Origin: Phreatobacter sp.
GTDB taxonomy: Bacteria; Pseudomonadota; Alphaproteobacteria; Rhizobiales; Phreatobacteraceae
NCBI RefSeq assembly: GCF_022843985.1
Contig: NZ_JALHMP010000030.1
Coordinates: 1 to 51,673, forward strand
Reading direction: 5' to 3'
DNA length: 51,673 bases
Part shown: piece after piece, positions 8,012 through 15,735 of the stretch
Numbering within the stretch: position 1 is the stretch's first letter
How the letters are laid out: each line of letters starts with the position of its first letter
The notes under the pieces: generated by a model
Databases searched by the model: none
Told to the model about the DNA's origin: nothing
What the model saw: the letters and a program-made list of their open reading frames with translations, nothing else
Made by a program: the position numbers and the translations under genes

Positions 8012-8224
8012 ATGAAGAAGATCATTCTCGCCGCCGCTCTGCTGGCCCCCCTTGCAGCCGCGCCGGCCTCCGCCCAGGTCGAGGCCACGGAAGCCAACTC
8101 CGTGACCCAGTACCAGACGCAGGCGCCGCGCGAGTTCACCGCCCGCCGCGCCACCTATGCGCCGATCACCGCCGACCGCTCGGACGTGCAGTCCGACCGG
8201 CAGGGTCTGTCCGGCAACTTCTGA
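8012..8224 (+). CDS. Small secreted protein, triplicated family, copy 3 (diverged)
   Basis: 70 residues. The signal peptide is identical to copy 2, but seven substitutions fall in the mature peptide (for example YAPVAAV to YAPITAD and GPAGNF to GLSGNF). The upstream spacer and AGGAGA ribosome site are the same as for copy 2. A strong terminator follows 22 bp after the stop, closing the three-gene transcript. Confidence 0.8.
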   Translation: MKKIILAAALLAPLAAAPASAQVEATEANSVTQYQTQAPREFTARRATYAPITADRSDVQSDRQGLSGNF

Positions 8225-8246
8225 CGCCGGATCATCGGGCCAACGC

Positions 8247-8274
8247 AAACGCCGGGGCAGAGCCCCGGCGTTTT
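8247..8274 (+). terminator. Rho-independent terminator after the triplicated genes
   Basis: AAACGCCGGGGC (8247-8258), loop AGA, GCCCCGGCGTTT (8262-8273): a perfect 12-bp stem running into TTTT. Confidence 0.92.
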
Positions 8275-8340
8275 CGCGTTGGGGAACCGGAACGCTCCAC
8301 TGGCAACGGTGACAGCGCTGAATCCTGCCAAGGGGAAGAA

Positions 8341-8417
8341 TGGTACAGCCGCCCCGAATTGAACGGGGGACCTCCAGAGCCACAATCTGGCGCTCTAACC
8401 AACTGAGCTACGGCTGC
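8341..8417 (-). tRNA. tRNA-His (GTG anticodon)
   Basis: 77 nt on the minus strand including the encoded CCA. Acceptor GCAGCCG pairs with CGGCTGT (one G-U), the anticodon stem CCAGA/TCTGG encloses loop TTGTGGC (anticodon GTG), and the T-arm is CCCCG-TTCAATT-CGGGG. There is no encoded G at -1 opposite the discriminator, and the discriminator is A. That is the known aberrant tRNA-His of many alphaproteobacteria, which have a matching divergent HisRS. Confidence 0.97.
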
Positions 8418-8579
8418 ACATGCCCGGCCTGATGGAAAACCAACCGAGCGGCGCGCAACCTAGTCCGAAGGTCAGGGCAATGCAAGGCGCCTGACGCGAC
8501 CATCGCAGAGCCATGGCCTCTTTTCGCAAGACTTTGACGACGTTGAGGGATTTTGACACCGGAACGGGCTGCACAACAG

Positions 8580-8603
8580 AAAAAACCCGGGCACTGGCCC
8601 GGG
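8580..8603 (-). terminator. Rho-independent terminator of the first phasin gene
   Basis: Read on the minus strand, CCCGGGC-CAGT-GCCCGGG is followed by six T: a perfect 7-bp G/C stem. It lies about 75 bp after the phasin stop codon. Confidence 0.85.
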
Positions 8604-8678
8604 CTCGCAGTTTTGACCGCAGCTGCAAGAACGCGGTCGGGAGGAATATCATGCGGCCGCCCGCAGGCGGCGGCATGG

Positions 8679-9206
8679 TCAGATGGCGGCAGTCTTCATG
8701 ACCTTGCCAACCTTCTCCTTGACCGGCTCGACGGTGTCGGTGGCGGTCTTCTGGACGACGGCCGAGAGGTCCTTGCCCTGGGCCTGGACGGTCTCGAACA
8801 TCTTGCGGGCATAGGCCGTCTGCAGTTCGATGAACTCGGCCAGCGACTTGGCGCCCATCAGGTCTCGGGCATGGTCGAAACCGGCATTCATGTTGAGACG
8901 GGCGGCCTCGAGGGCCTTCAGGTTGAAGTCCTTCACGCCGGCGCTCGCGGTGGAATAGGTGTCCTCGACCAGATCGGTGGTCTCTTCGGCAGCCGCCTTC
9001 ATCTTGGCATAGCCGTCCTTGATCTGCGCCACGGCCTTTTCGGCGGCCTCGCGCATGGCGGCGGGCACCTCGGCCTTGGCGAAGTCGAAGGGGGCGGCGT
9101 CGAACTTCGGCATCTCGAACTTGGTCAGGTCGAAGGTCGGGAAGGGGAAGATCTGCGCGGCGGTCGCCGGCTTCTCGGTTTTCGGCGCTTTTGCAGCCTG
9201 GCTCAT
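8679..9206 (-). CDS. Phasin (polyhydroxyalkanoate granule-associated protein)
   Basis: 175 residues. A Pro/Phe-rich N-terminus (FPFPTFDLTKFEMPKFD) precedes a helical Phasin_2-type domain with ARLNMNAGFDHARDLMGAKS and FIELQTAYARKMFE. It is rich in Ala, Lys and Glu with no cysteine, as phasins are. Phasins coat PHA granules and control their size and number. The ATG has a perfect AGGAGG ribosome site. An inverted repeat of TGC-N3-GCA elements upstream is a candidate operator; a terminator follows. A second phasin gene lies just upstream on the same strand. Confidence 0.9.
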   Translation of the reverse strand: MSQAAKAPKTEKPATAAQIFPFPTFDLTKFEMPKFDAAPFDFAKAEVPAAMREAAEKAVAQIKDGYAKMKAAAEETTDLVEDTYSTASAGVKDFNLKALEAARLNMNAGFDHARDLMGAKSLAEFIELQTAYARKMFETVQAQGKDLSAVVQKTATDTVEPVKEKVGKVMKTAAI

Positions 9207-9335
9207 GATGGGCCTCCTCGCGGGGTCGCTTGAACGGTATGACGCCGCGACCGTTTCCCCGCCGGAACTGGCACGACGCGCCGGTCCGCATTGAGATTGC
9301 AGACCATCACGACGTGGTCATACGCCAAAACATGG

Positions 9336-9362
9336 TGCGTTGCAACAAATTATTGCATCGCA
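9336..9362 (-). promoter_or_regulatory. Candidate PHA-regulator (PhaR-like) operator upstream of phasin 1
   Basis: TGCGTTGCA (9336-9344) and TGCATCGCA (9354-9362) are inverted with respect to each other with one mismatch and are spaced by 9 bp of AT-rich DNA. Each arm is itself TGC-N3-GCA. PhaR repressors of phasin genes in related bacteria bind TGC/GCA-rich sites, so this is a plausible operator 130 bp upstream of the phasin start. The regulator gene is not in the window. Confidence 0.55.
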
Positions 9363-9380
9363 CAAACTGTAGGACAGCCG

Positions 9381-9755
9381 TCAGTCCTGTCGCGTTGCCG
9401 ATTTCAGGGCGAGGGCTTCGCCGAGTTCGCGCGCCTGTTCTTCCATCGCCTTCATCTGCTCCTGCAGGAAACGGGTCTGGATCTCCATCACCTCGGACAT
9501 GTCGCGGGCCTGAACGAGGCGCTGGGCATAGGCAAAGCTGGCGGCAACATTGGTCTCGGCAAAGGCGATGGCCTTGCGACTGACGTCCTGGGCGCTGGAC
9601 TGCACCGAGCCGCCCGATCCGTCCATCGCCGAGACCGTGCGCTGGGCGGCGCCGACGAAGCCGTCGAACGCCTTGCGCGCCTGCTCGACGCTCTTGTCGG
9701 CAAACTCGCGCATTTCCTGGGGAATTTCGTAGGCACCAGGGGTCCTGCCGACCAT
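9381..9755 (-). CDS. Second, shorter phasin-family protein
   Basis: 124 residues with a helical phasin-like domain: EMREFADKSVEQARKAFDGF, then NVAASFAYAQRLVQARDMSE and EIQTRFLQEQMKAMEEQARE. It lacks the Pro/Phe-rich N-terminal extension of its neighbour. The start is fixed by a GGGAGG ribosome site 5 nt before the ATG. Likely granule coating, but the family assignment is weaker than for the neighbour because the protein is short. Confidence 0.82.
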   Translation of the reverse strand: MVGRTPGAYEIPQEMREFADKSVEQARKAFDGFVGAAQRTVSAMDGSGGSVQSSAQDVSRKAIAFAETNVAASFAYAQRLVQARDMSEVMEIQTRFLQEQMKAMEEQARELGEALALKSATRQD

Positions 9756-9861
9756 GCAAACCTCCCGAATCGCGTCGCGCGGGGAACGCGTTCCATCCTA
9801 AGCTGCCGCGTGGCATCTGCGATAGCTGTTGTCGGTTACGCCTTCGGGCGGCGGTCGGATC

Positions 9862-10683
9862 TCACGCGCCGCCGGTCTCGGGCGGGCGCTGGAGGCGCGC
9901 CAGTTCGCCGCGCACCAGGGCGAGTTCGGCGACAATGGTGTCGAGACGGGCGTTGAGCTGGGCCTCCGCACCCGCCGGGTGCGTCAGCTTCGGCTGTCCG
10001 TCATCCGTTTCGGCGTCGAGCGCCGTGACGACGACACCGATGAAAAGGTTCAGCGCCATGAAGGTGGTCAGCACCATGAAGGTGATGATGATGAACCAGC
10101 CGAAGGGGAACCCCTTTTCTGCTAGCGGCTTGACGATGCCGCCGGACCAGTCGTCGAAGGTCATGGCCTGGAACAGCGTGTAGGCGGAGGCGCCGATGCT
10201 GCCGAAATGGTCCGGCAGTGCCTGGCCATAGAGCTTCGTGACGATCACCGCGAAGACGTAGAAGATCAGCCCGAGCAGCAGGCCGATGGAGCCCATGCCG
10301 GGCAGGGCCGAGATGAGGCCGCCGACCACCCGTCGCAGCGCCGGCACGGCCGTGACCAGGCGCAGAACCCGGAGGATGCGCAGGGCGCGCAGCACCGAGA
10401 GGCTGTCGGAGGCCGGAACCAGCGCGATCGCGACCACGAAGAGATCGAAAAGGCTCCAGGGGTCGCGGAAAAAGGCGCCACGCTTCACGGCGATCCGCGC
10501 AAGGATTTCGGCGACGAAGATCGTCAGGACGATATTGTCGATCGTCAGCAGGAGGCCGCCCATCTGGGCCATGACTGTGGGACTGGTCTCAAGGCCGAGC
10601 GTGATGGCGTTGATGACGATGAGCACGATGATGGCGGTCTCGAACCGCGGATGCTGGATCAGGGCGCGCAGCTTGTCGATCAT
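9862..10683 (-). CDS. Voltage-gated cation channel of the NaChBac family
   Basis: 273 residues with one six-helix channel unit that should assemble as a tetramer. S4 is SVLRALRILRVLRLV with gating arginines at 99, 102, 105 and 108. The pore loop carries TFDDWSG at residues 175-181, where well-studied sodium channels of this family have TLESWSM or TLESWAS. Helix S6 (FMVLTTFMALNLFIGVVV) follows, then a C-terminal helix (about 240-266) of the kind that bundles the tetramer. The Asp-Asp filter resembles engineered calcium-selective variants of NavAb, so ion selectivity should not be assumed to be sodium. It stands alone, divergent from the large kinase gene. Confidence 0.9.
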   Translation of the reverse strand: MIDKLRALIQHPRFETAIIVLIVINAITLGLETSPTVMAQMGGLLLTIDNIVLTIFVAEILARIAVKRGAFFRDPWSLFDLFVVAIALVPASDSLSVLRALRILRVLRLVTAVPALRRVVGGLISALPGMGSIGLLLGLIFYVFAVIVTKLYGQALPDHFGSIGASAYTLFQAMTFDDWSGGIVKPLAEKGFPFGWFIIITFMVLTTFMALNLFIGVVVTALDAETDDGQPKLTHPAGAEAQLNARLDTIVAELALVRGELARLQRPPETGGA

Positions 10684-10934
10684 GGGGGAGGCCGGTGGTC
10701 TTAAGGATGGGAATTAACCCTGCCTAACACGGGCTCTTGACTGCCGCCACGGCAGCGCGGGCACAGACGGTTCCGTGATGCATCTGGATTAACCCTAACT
10801 GCGGGTTGACGCTCCGGAAGACCCTTCGCGACATGGACGTTTCGGCTCTGTTCCGACACAATTGATCAACACATCCTTTACCAATGCGGCGTGCCCGATG
10901 TGGCACGCCTCGCCTCGTGCCCGGAAGCGACCGC

Positions 10935-13900
10935 ATGACATCCGCGTTCCCCAGCCTGTCGACGATCCTGTCGGAGCCGGACGTCGCGCGCCTCATGGCG
11001 GAACCTGGCCCGTGGTGGCTGTGGACCGCCGATGCGAGCCGCCTCGTCGTCGCCAACACCACCGGTGCCCGCGCCATGGGCGCCAGCGGCCTCGCCGCCG
11101 CCCTCGACCGCGACTATCCCGGGACCCATGCCTTCGCCGCCCAGATCGGGCGGCTCGCGCCAACCCTGCCGGCCGACGGAACGCCGCGCAGCGAGCGCCT
11201 GCGCATCGCCGGACGGTTCGGGTCGGAGAGTGTCGTCGCCGAGGCCTGCCGCATCAGGGCCGGCGCGCTCAGCCTCATCGCGGTACGGTTGCCCTCCCTG
11301 CGGCGCGAAACGTCCCGCGAGGCGGCCCTCGGCTTCATCGCGACATTGCGGATTCCCGCCCTCGCCTTCGACCGCGCCGGCGTGCCGCTGGCGGCGAGCG
11401 ACGCCGCCTCCGCTCTGGCGGCGACGCCGCTGCGGGACCTCGTCGGACCCGTCGCCGAATCGATCTTCGACAGTGTCGGCGACACGGGCCGCGCCGCGGT
11501 GGACCTCGTAAACGGGCCGATGACGGTCGTCGCGCTGCCGGAAGCAGGGCTTATCGTCGCCCTGCTCGCCCCCCTCGCCAAGAGCCTCCCCGAAGCCGGT
11601 CTGCGGTTGGTTGCCGGGGGCGTCGACCCGGCCGCAGCGCCCGACACGGATGCCGCAGCGGAGGAGGCTTCCCCCATCGCCGACCTCGCAGCCGGCGAGG
11701 CGGTCGACGACACCGCACAGGCGGCACCGGTCGCGGCGCCGGCAATGCCCCTTGCCGAGGCGGAAGAGATCGCGACGCTCCCGGCGGCGACCAAATCCGA
11801 GGCGCCGGTTCCTGCCCCCATCGCCGCCATGGACCCGGCTTCTTCCGTTCGTACCGTGGCGGGCGGCCATGACGAGGAAACGGTTGACGGCGCGCAGGAC
11901 GCGGCACCCGAGACGGTCTCCCGGGAGATTCTGGCGCAAACGGGTCCGGACCAGCCCGCCAGCGCGGCAATGCCGGAGGTTGAGCCGGCCGAGACGGTCG
12001 TCGCCGTTCCCGCCGTGCCGCAGCGGTTCTCCTGGCGGATGGATGGGGACTATCGCTTTCACACCATCGCACCGGAGGAGGTCGCCGGCCTCGCCGGTGA
12101 GACTCTCGACGCGGCAACGGCCCGCTTGGGCATCGACCCCAGTGGTGTCCTGACGACCGCCGTGACCGCCCGCAGGCCGTTCAGCGGCGTCGCTGCCCTC
12201 TGGCCGCTGGGCCGGGCGGGGCGCAGGCTGGCGGTGACGCTCGCCGCCTTCCCGGCGCTGCGCGACGGCGCCTTCCAGGGCTATTCCGGCTTCGGACTCG
12301 TGGTCGAGGAAGCCTCACCGGTCGCTCCGCCGTCGGAAACCGAGACCCTGTCGCCGGACGCGCCGGTCTCCGTCACCGCGGCCGCGGAAACCGCCGTATC
12401 GGCGGGCGAGGTCCCGCCAGCGAACGCCCTGAACGAGGCCGTCGCAACCGTGGACGCGGATCCGCAGGACGTGTCGGAGCCTTCCGACGCGGTCACCACC
12501 GAGGACGATTCCGCTGTCACGGCTCCGATCGCCGCAGCGGCAGCGGACGACGCCATCGTGGCAGGCGAGGCAGATGACACCGCCGGTGCGACGGAAGCCC
12601 CGGCATTCGCCCGGGCGGAAGAGGCTGCGGCCCTTTCCGGCGCGCGCGCGGGCGAGGATGCCGATCCGGTGGCCGCGGACGCTGAGCCGCTGGACCGGTC
12701 GGAGCCTGCCGACCCGAGCACCGCCGACGACGATTCTGCGGTCACGGCTCCGATCGCCGCTGCGACAGCGGACGATGCCATCGTCGCAGGCGAGGCAGAT
12801 GACGCCGCCGGCGCGGCGGAAGCCCCGGACCTCGCCGGGGCGGAAGACGACACGGCCCTGTCCGGCGCGCCTGCGGAGGAGGATGCCGATCCGGTGGCAG
12901 CGACGGTTGCGACCCTGCCCGACGTCACGGCTTCCGAGCCGACGGCGACCGGCAGCGGTGAAGAGCTGCCCGAGGAGGCCCAGTCAGGCGACCCCACCCC
13001 CGATGCCGATGCGACGCGGCCTGTGGCTGAGACGCGTCCGGTCCTGACTGTCCATACCAATCCGCCCAATGTCGTCGCGCTCCGGACCTCCGTCGGACAG
13101 GACAGCAAGCGCCCGCAATTGTCGCCGGGCGAACGCAACGCCTTCCGCGAGATCGCCCGCGCCCTCGGCGCCCGCACCAGCGACCCGATCCCCGCGGACG
13201 AGGATGGCACGCGCCCGCCCGAAGCCCCGCCGCCGCCCGCCGAACAGGCGGCCCCCGGCGCGCAGCTCCCGCCGCCAGTGGCTCCGGTTGCAACGGAACC
13301 GCTCGACAGCAGGGACAGTCTACCGGAGACGCGATCCCCCGACACGGCGGGAGAAGCGCCGGCCCGCGCCTTCGTCGATTCGGGAACACCTTTCGGTCCG
13401 CTGCCGAGCGCCTTTGGCGCCGATCCCGCGGCAAGCGGGCCCGACCAGGGGGCCGATCTCGCCGCGCTCCTCGACAAGGTGCCGACCGGCCTCATCATCC
13501 ACCGCGGCAATGCGGTGCTCTTCGCCAACCGCACGCTGCTCGACTGGGTCGGCTTCCCCGATGCGGCGGCGCTGGAGGAGGCGGGCGGTGTCTCGCGCCT
13601 CTTCGCCGGCGGGCCGGACGACGGCAGTGAGTCGGTGTCGCTGACGACGGTGGAGGGCAGTGCGCTCCCGGTCGAGGCGCATCTGTCGCGGGTCACCTGG
13701 GCGGGGCAGTCGGCCTTCCTGTTCACTTTGACCCGGGCACCGGCGGGAGACGTCGCCAGCGACCATGAATCGACGACGCTGAGCGAGTTGCGCGGCCGTC
13801 TCGAGGAGGTCGAGCAGATCCTCGATACGGCGACCGACGGCATTGTCATTGTCACCGCCGATGGCGCGATCGAGAGCATGAACCGTTCCGCAGAAGCCCT

Positions 13901-14912
13901 GTTCGGCTATGAATCGGCCGAGGTGAAGGGAATGTCGGTGACGACGCTCTTTGCTCCGGAGAGCCACCGGTCGGCGCTCGACTATTGCGACGGGCTCCTG
14001 TCCAACGGCGTCGCCAGCGTCCTCAATGACGGCCGCCAGATCATCGGACGGGTCAAGCAGGGGGGCCTCATCCCGCTCTACATGACCATGGGCAGGACCG
14101 GGCCGGCGGCCCGGCCGAAGCTCGCCGCCGTGTTCCGTGACATGACGCACTGGAAGAAGGCGGAGGAGGACCTCATCGCCGCCAAGCGGCAGGCCGAGCA
14201 GGCCTCGTCGCAGAAGTCGGACTTCCTCGCCAAGATCAGCCACGAGATCCGCACGCCGCTGAACGCCATCATCGGCTTCTCCGAGGTGATGATGGAGGAG
14301 CGTTTCGGCCCGGTCGGCAACGAGCGCTACCGCGACTACCTGAAGGACATCCACGCCTCGGGCGGCCATGTCCTCTCCCTCATCAACGACCTGCTCGACC
14401 TCTCCAAGATCGAGGCCGGCAAGCTGGAACTCGCCTTCACCAGCGTCGACCTCAATGACATGGTGCAGTCGACGGTGGCGATCATGCAGCCGCAGGCCAA
14501 CCGCGAGCGCGTCATCATCCGTTCCTCGCTGCAGCCGCGCCTGCCGAACGTGGTGGCCGATTCCCGCTCGCTGCGGCAGATCGTGCTGAACCTTCTGTCC
14601 AACTCGGTGAAGTTCACGCCGGCCGGCGGGCAGATCATCGTCTCCACCGGCCTGTCGGAGGCCGGCGAGGCGGTGCTGCGCGTGCGCGACACCGGCGTCG
14701 GCATGACCGAGACCGAACTGAAGGCCGCCATGGAGCCGTTCCGGCAGGTGGCGACCTCGAACCCGCGCGCGGCCAAGGGCACCGGCCTCGGCCTGCCGCT
14801 GACCAAGGCGCTGGTGGAGGCGAACCGGGCGAGCTTCGGCATTTCCTCGACGCCGAACCAGGGAACGCTGGTGGAGGTGGTCTTCCCGCCGACGCGCGTG
14901 CTGGCGGAGTAG
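10935..14912 (+). CDS. Large PAS-domain sensor histidine kinase, PdhS/PleC-like
   Basis: 1325 residues from the ATG at 10935; an in-frame ATG 51 nt earlier lacks a ribosome site. The N-terminal half (to about residue 840) is Ala/Glu/Asp/Pro-rich with some PAS-like islands and contains an internal 75-residue repeat. Then come a PAS domain (about 845-945, from LLDKVPTGLIIHRGN), a second PAS (about 959-1070), HisKA with phospho-acceptor His1103 in KISHEIRTPLNAIIGFSEVM and a HATPase (NLLSNSVKFTP, DTGVGMT, GTGLGLPL). No membrane segment is seen, so it is probably cytoplasmic. The HisKA sequence is of the PleC/DivJ/PdhS class that acts on DivK, and long Ala-rich N-termini are known from PdhS; the exact orthologue is uncertain. 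Confidence 0.88.
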   Translation: MTSAFPSLSTILSEPDVARLMAEPGPWWLWTADASRLVVANTTGARAMGASGLAAALDRDYPGTHAFAAQIGRLAPTLPADGTPRSERLRIAGRFGSESVVAEACRIRAGALSLIAVRLPSLRRETSREAALGFIATLRIPALAFDRAGVPLAASDAASALAATPLRDLVGPVAESIFDSVGDTGRAAVDLVNGPMTVVALPEAGLIVALLAPLAKSLPEAGLRLVAGGVDPAAAPDTDAAAEEASPIADLAAGEAVDDTAQAAPVAAPAMPLAEAEEIATLPAATKSEAPVPAPIAAMDPASSVRTVAGGHDEETVDGAQDAAPETVSREILAQTGPDQPASAAMPEVEPAETVVAVPAVPQRFSWRMDGDYRFHTIAPEEVAGLAGETLDAATARLGIDPSGVLTTAVTARRPFSGVAALWPLGRAGRRLAVTLAAFPALRDGAFQGYSGFGLVVEEASPVAPPSETETLSPDAPVSVTAAAETAVSAGEVPPANALNEAVATVDADPQDVSEPSDAVTTEDDSAVTAPIAAAAADDAIVAGEADDTAGATEAPAFARAEEAAALSGARAGEDADPVAADAEPLDRSEPADPSTADDDSAVTAPIAAATADDAIVAGEADDAAGAAEAPDLAGAEDDTALSGAPAEEDADPVAATVATLPDVTASEPTATGSGEELPEEAQSGDPTPDADATRPVAETRPVLTVHTNPPNVVALRTSVGQDSKRPQLSPGERNAFREIARALGARTSDPIPADEDGTRPPEAPPPPAEQAAPGAQLPPPVAPVATEPLDSRDSLPETRSPDTAGEAPARAFVDSGTPFGPLPSAFGADPAASGPDQGADLAALLDKVPTGLIIHRGNAVLFANRTLLDWVGFPDAAALEEAGGVSRLFAGGPDDGSESVSLTTVEGSALPVEAHLSRVTWAGQSAFLFTLTRAPAGDVASDHESTTLSELRGRLEEVEQILDTATDGIVIVTADGAIESMNRSAEALFGYESAEVKGMSVTTLFAPESHRSALDYCDGLLSNGVASVLNDGRQIIGRVKQGGLIPLYMTMGRTGPAARPKLAAVFRDMTHWKKAEEDLIAAKRQAEQASSQKSDFLAKISHEIRTPLNAIIGFSEVMMEERFGPVGNERYRDYLKDIHASGGHVLSLINDLLDLSKIEAGKLELAFTSVDLNDMVQSTVAIMQPQANRERVIIRSSLQPRLPNVVADSRSLRQIVLNLLSNSVKFTPAGGQIIVSTGLSEAGEAVLRVRDTGVGMTETELKAAMEPFRQVATSNPRAAKGTGLGLPLTKALVEANRASFGISSTPNQGTLVEVVFPPTRVLAE
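12501..12910 (+). repeat. Internal 225-bp repeat inside the kinase gene
   Basis: Two copies start at 12501 and 12726 (75 codons apart, in frame). They share DDSAVTAPIAA, ADDAIVAGEADD and DADPVAA, with a partial third match just upstream. The acidic, Ala-rich units are likely disordered linker. Confidence 0.85.
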
Positions 14913-14915
14913 GTC

Positions 14916-15317
14916 TCAGGCGGGGGTTATCAGCTCCAGGCCCGGAAACCAGGTGCGGTAGCGGCGGGCACCGCGCGTTATTAGCGGCCAGCCGCGGACC
15001 GCCGCGTGGGCGCCGATGAAGAAATCCGGCAGAACGCCGCTGCGCGGGCCGCCCGCGCGGCGATAGCCCCGGAAAGCCTTACCGGCGAGGAACAGGGCCT
15101 CGCGGGGGATCGGATCGATTTCTATCCCCGCGCTGGCCAGGGCCGCGTCGACGTCATCGATCCGCTCGAAGCGCACCGACAACCCGGCAAAGACGACGTC
15201 GTTGATGGCGACGGGCCCGAGGATCAGGGCAGCGTCCAGCCTGGCGGTCGACCAGTCTGCCCAGACCGGATCATCGGTAAAGATGTCGAGCAGGACATTG
15301 GTGTCAGCCAGGATCAT
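14916..15317 (-). CDS. vapC: PIN-domain VapC-like toxin with missing active-site acids
   Basis: 133 residues matching a common VapC family along its whole length (ADTNVLLDIFTDDPVWADWS; LPDFFIGAHAAV; YRTWFPGLELI). VapC toxins are Mg-dependent RNases that use a cluster of acidic residues. Here Asp5 and Asp98 are present, but the family Glu (usually in VxYAELS) is Gly45 (VVFAGLS, codon GGG) and the family Asp in TRD is Gly116 (ITRGARRY, codon GGT). Each can arise by a single A-to-G change. The protein may be catalytically dead yet still bind its antitoxin. It overlaps vapB by 4 bp and converges on the kinase gene with a 3-bp gap. Confidence 0.85.
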   Translation of the reverse strand: MILADTNVLLDIFTDDPVWADWSTARLDAALILGPVAINDVVFAGLSVRFERIDDVDAALASAGIEIDPIPREALFLAGKAFRGYRRAGGPRSGVLPDFFIGAHAAVRGWPLITRGARRYRTWFPGLELITPA

Positions 15318-15562
15318 TCGTTCAGATCGCCGCGGGTAAGGGCCATGATCTCGTCCGTCGTCATGCCGGGCCCAGCAATGCCGCGCAGATGCGTCAAGCG
15401 GCTCGGCCGGTTGCCGGTACCCTCCCCCTCGGCCCTGGTCAGCACGATCTGCCCATCGGCGCCGGACCTGAACTCGACCTTGCTGCCGGGCACGATGCCG
15501 AGCGCATCCCGCACCCTTTTCGGGATCGTCACTTGGCCCTTCGTCGTCACTGTCGTCGCCAT
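15314..15562 (-). CDS. vapB: AbrB/MazE-type antitoxin of the VapBC pair
   Basis: 82 residues. The N-terminal SpoVT-AbrB swapped-hairpin DNA-binding domain ([20 protein letters not shown], then GSKVEFR) is followed by a C-terminal tail ([13 protein letters not shown]) that in such antitoxins wraps the toxin. First gene of the pair, with a 4-bp overlap with vapC; such pairs usually repress their own promoter. Confidence 0.92.
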   Translation of the reverse strand: MATTVTTKGQVTIPKRVRDALGIVPGSKVEFRSGADGQIVLTRAEGEGTGNRPSRLTHLRGIAGPGMTTDEIMALTRGDLNE

Positions 15563-15735
15563 GGCGAAGCTCCAGTCATACCTCTTGTGGCCGAAGTATT
15601 ACCGCGTTCGCCACTTCGCCGCCATGCCGGACGGGAGTCGCACCCTTTACCAGCCTTGAATCCCCCCACGCCGCATGCGAGGAAGCCCGCCTTCGGGACG
15701 GCAGACAGCTGCCCCTGCTCTGGGAATCCACCACC

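Larger units (their letters stand above)
7394..8224 (+). repeat. Three tandem copies of a gene, 309-bp period
   Basis: The starts at 7394, 7703 and 8012 are exactly 309 bp apart. Copies 1 and 2 appear nearly identical, including the 96-bp spacer (7607-7702 versus 7916-8011). Copy 3 is identical to copy 2 through the signal-peptide region but differs in the second half. Identity stops at the ATG on the left (copy 1 has a different leader) and 3 bp after the stop of copy 3. This marks recent tandem duplication by unequal crossing-over or gene conversion. Confidence 0.95.

Noticed and set aside
7394-8224. CRISPR-like array
   Set aside because: The repeats are 309 bp, code for proteins and have identical, not variable, spacers.
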